From Endozoicomonas arenosclerae (GTDB lineage: Bacteria; Pseudomonadota; Gammaproteobacteria; Pseudomonadales; Endozoicomonadaceae): a stretch of 64,000 nt of DNA. Numbering within the stretch: position 1 is the stretch's first letter; every line of letters starts with the position of its first letter. Shown here piece by piece: positions 62,791-64,000 of the stretch. A model generated the notes under the pieces. The model did not search any database. It saw nothing but the letters and a program-made list of their open reading frames with translations, and had not been told where the DNA came from. A program made the position numbers and the translations under genes. Location: positions 1 to 64,000 of the forward strand of contig NZ_LASA01000056.1 of the NCBI RefSeq assembly GCF_001562015.1, in the 5' to 3' direction.

Positions 62791-64000
62791 TCAGTGCAGC
62801 TTGTAATCCTGAGCATATTCAATATGTACTTTCTGCTCTGCTCTACTCTTGACCAGCTCCATACTACTTTCTGAACCTGGATATGACAGATATACGATCA
62901 TGGAGTCACGACTTTGTTGAATATCCAGATTTTCTCGAAGCACTCCAGGTGCAATATGAACAGTCACCTCTGTATGATCCGGCTGGATATTAAGTGACAC
63001 AAAGCCCTTATTCGCATTAAACCAGTACTCCGGTTGATCCAAAGCCTCTTTGGAGTTACTGACACAATGCTTCAACCTTTCTATTCTTTGCTCCATGGCT
63101 GGCGCGAAATAAGAAGCCAGTGAATGTTTCCTCATTCTTTGATGAGCAAGCGTGAATTCAACAAACGACTCTATGATATGAGTATTTGGGTCCCCATTCT
63201 TTTTTTCGTCCCAAGGGTCGAAGGCCTCTTCGGGATTGAAATGGAAAGTACTGATATACCCCTTATAACTGGCGGCCATTATAACATTTTCCGGTTGCTC
63301 GGCTGTCACGCCACCTACTTCAACACCATTAGCCACCTGGTCGACTACGTATAAGGTAGAGACCGAACCATTGACCATCACTTCAGACAAATCACAATGA
63401 TTCAGCGCATTGGACTGACCTTCAGGAGAAAGGGCCATATAGTGATTCAGAGTACCAGGCAATAGCCTTACCTGTTTCTTTCCATCAAGCGGATCTGATA
63501 GTCTGGATAACCTCCCTGCCTTGTTCAGAGCAAGTTGCTGATTTCCTGTTCCAGTTCCCAGCACAGGAATGCCTTCAAGAATGCTGAGGTCATACAGCAA
63601 TTGATAAATTCTTTCATCACTAGTCAGAGATTCAGAATCCAGTTGATCCATTCCAAAAGGTTCAGTCAGATAGTTCGGAGCAGTATGAAAGCTGTCTTCC
63701 CCATCAGGCATGATAATGCCATCCAGAGAAGCAAGAAGCCGCCCATTCTTCAACATTCTTTCATTAAGAATTACGAAAAAAACATCCAACTTTTGACTAT
63801 GCTTTTCAGCAATTTTTCTTATATGTTCAGAAAAATCCGCGTCAGAAGAAGCCAGACCTATAACAGTAAAAGACTCGCCCTCCAAAGTGGTGAGAGCTTT
63901 TTCAACCAGATTATCCTGACCAGAAGAGAGCATTAATCGGAGAGAGATAGACTCTTTGGTATCGCCAACCAGCAGCTTGATAAGATCAATCCATACCTCT
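62791..64000 (-). CDS. GATase1/peptidase C26-like protein lacking the Cys nucleophile, partial
   Basis: The frame is open from the stop at 62791 to the window edge: codons upstream of the ATG at 63933 (IDLIKLLVGDTKESISLRL) continue the protein, so the gene starts beyond 64000. The part seen resembles class I glutamine amidotransferase / gamma-glutamyl hydrolase: FTVIGLASSDAD, DGIIMPDGEDSFHTAPNYL, then VLGTGTGNQQLALNKAGRL where relatives have G-x-C-x-G-x-Q, and FHFNPEEAFDP where they have the catalytic His-x-Glu. The nucleophile Cys is Thr, and the His/Glu is HFNPEE, so hydrolysis is doubtful. About 130 extra C-terminal residues form no known domain. Function unknown. Confidence 0.6.
   Translation of the reverse strand, partial: EVWIDLIKLLVGDTKESISLRLMLSSGQDNLVEKALTTLEGESFTVIGLASSDADFSEHIRKIAEKHSQKLDVFFVILNERMLKNGRLLASLDGIIMPDGEDSFHTAPNYLTEPFGMDQLDSESLTSDERIYQLLYDLSILEGIPVLGTGTGNQQLALNKAGRLSRLSDPLDGKKQVRLLPGTLNHYMALSPEGQSNALNHCDLSEVMVNGSVSTLYVVDQVANGVEVGGVTAEQPENVIMAASYKGYISTFHFNPEEAFDPWDEKKNGDPNTHIIESFVEFTLAHQRMRKHSLASYFAPAMEQRIERLKHCVSNSKEALDQPEYWFNANKGFVSLNIQPDHTEVTVHIAPGVLRENLDIQQSRDSMIVYLSYPGSESSMELVKSRAEQKVHIEYAQDYKLH

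Noticed and set aside
1-64000. tRNA, rRNA, prophage or integrase-bounded island
   Set aside because: No cloverleaf with a TTCRANY arm, no rRNA sequence and no phage structural or integrase genes were found by reading.

Overview
The window reads as chromosomal DNA of a host-associated marine gammaproteobacterium. The housekeeping genes (radA, thiE, hemL, miaB, dapB, ybeZ-ybeY-corC-lnt, hmp/nsrR, fumC, ydiJ-like) are of gammaproteobacterial type. They alternate with very large, unrecognised or eukaryote-directed proteins: a 1597-residue surface-type protein, an 897-residue helical protein, a 1716-residue protein ending in a YopT-like cysteine protease triad, a PI4-kinase-like protein and a Cys-rich lipase. 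That mix fits an Endozoicomonas-like symbiont or pathogen. The assignment is inference; no rRNA or other taxonomic marker lies in the window.

Layout. 1-5.8 kb: an IS1595-type transposase fragment, a 2-keto-4-pentenoate-hydratase-like gene, and a minus-strand operon (nitroreductase, nitronate-monooxygenase-like enzyme, two acyl-CoA dehydrogenase subunits) that resembles steroid-ring catabolism modules. 6-14.8 kb: two paralogous secreted beta-propeller genes flanking the 1597-residue protein, with a small ABM-domain gene behind the second. 14.8-18.8 kb: an 897-residue gene and a membrane-protein gene, both without a 5' end, on either side of an IS200/IS605-type element. 18.9-28.7 kb: a Pro/Gln-rich protein, a sulfatase, a Nudix hydrolase, a DUF2608 HAD protein, a Cys-tailed membrane protein, a YdiJ-type FAD/Fe-S oxidase, a start-less ORF and a methyltransferase. 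28.8-30.6 kb: nsrR and hmp, divergent, sharing clear NsrR operators.

30.7-46.3 kb: the protease-tailed giant, a dicarboxylate/amino-acid symporter, a LysE exporter, radA, thiE-hemL-membrane protein, and the kinase-like effector with a closely following partner gene. 46.3-51.2 kb: a DUF1820 gene, a secreted protein, miaB and the lipase. 51.7-57.5 kb: dapB and ybeZ-ybeY-corC-lnt, the last run split by a LysE-type gene. 57.6-64 kb: an Fe(II)/2OG oxygenase, fumC, a YdcF-like protein, a secreted protein, a maltose/galactoside-type acetyltransferase and a GATase-like protein that runs off the right edge.

How they work together. The nsrR/hmp pair is an NO-detoxification switch, as expected in a bacterium facing host immunity. 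The protease, the kinase and the lipase are plausible host-directed factors, although no secretion apparatus is in view. The acyl-CoA dehydrogenase operon may feed on host lipids or sterols. A dispersed repeat of about 125 bp occurs twice, 59 kb apart, each copy touching the stop codon of an unrelated minus-strand gene. No CRISPR array, tRNA, rRNA or prophage was seen.
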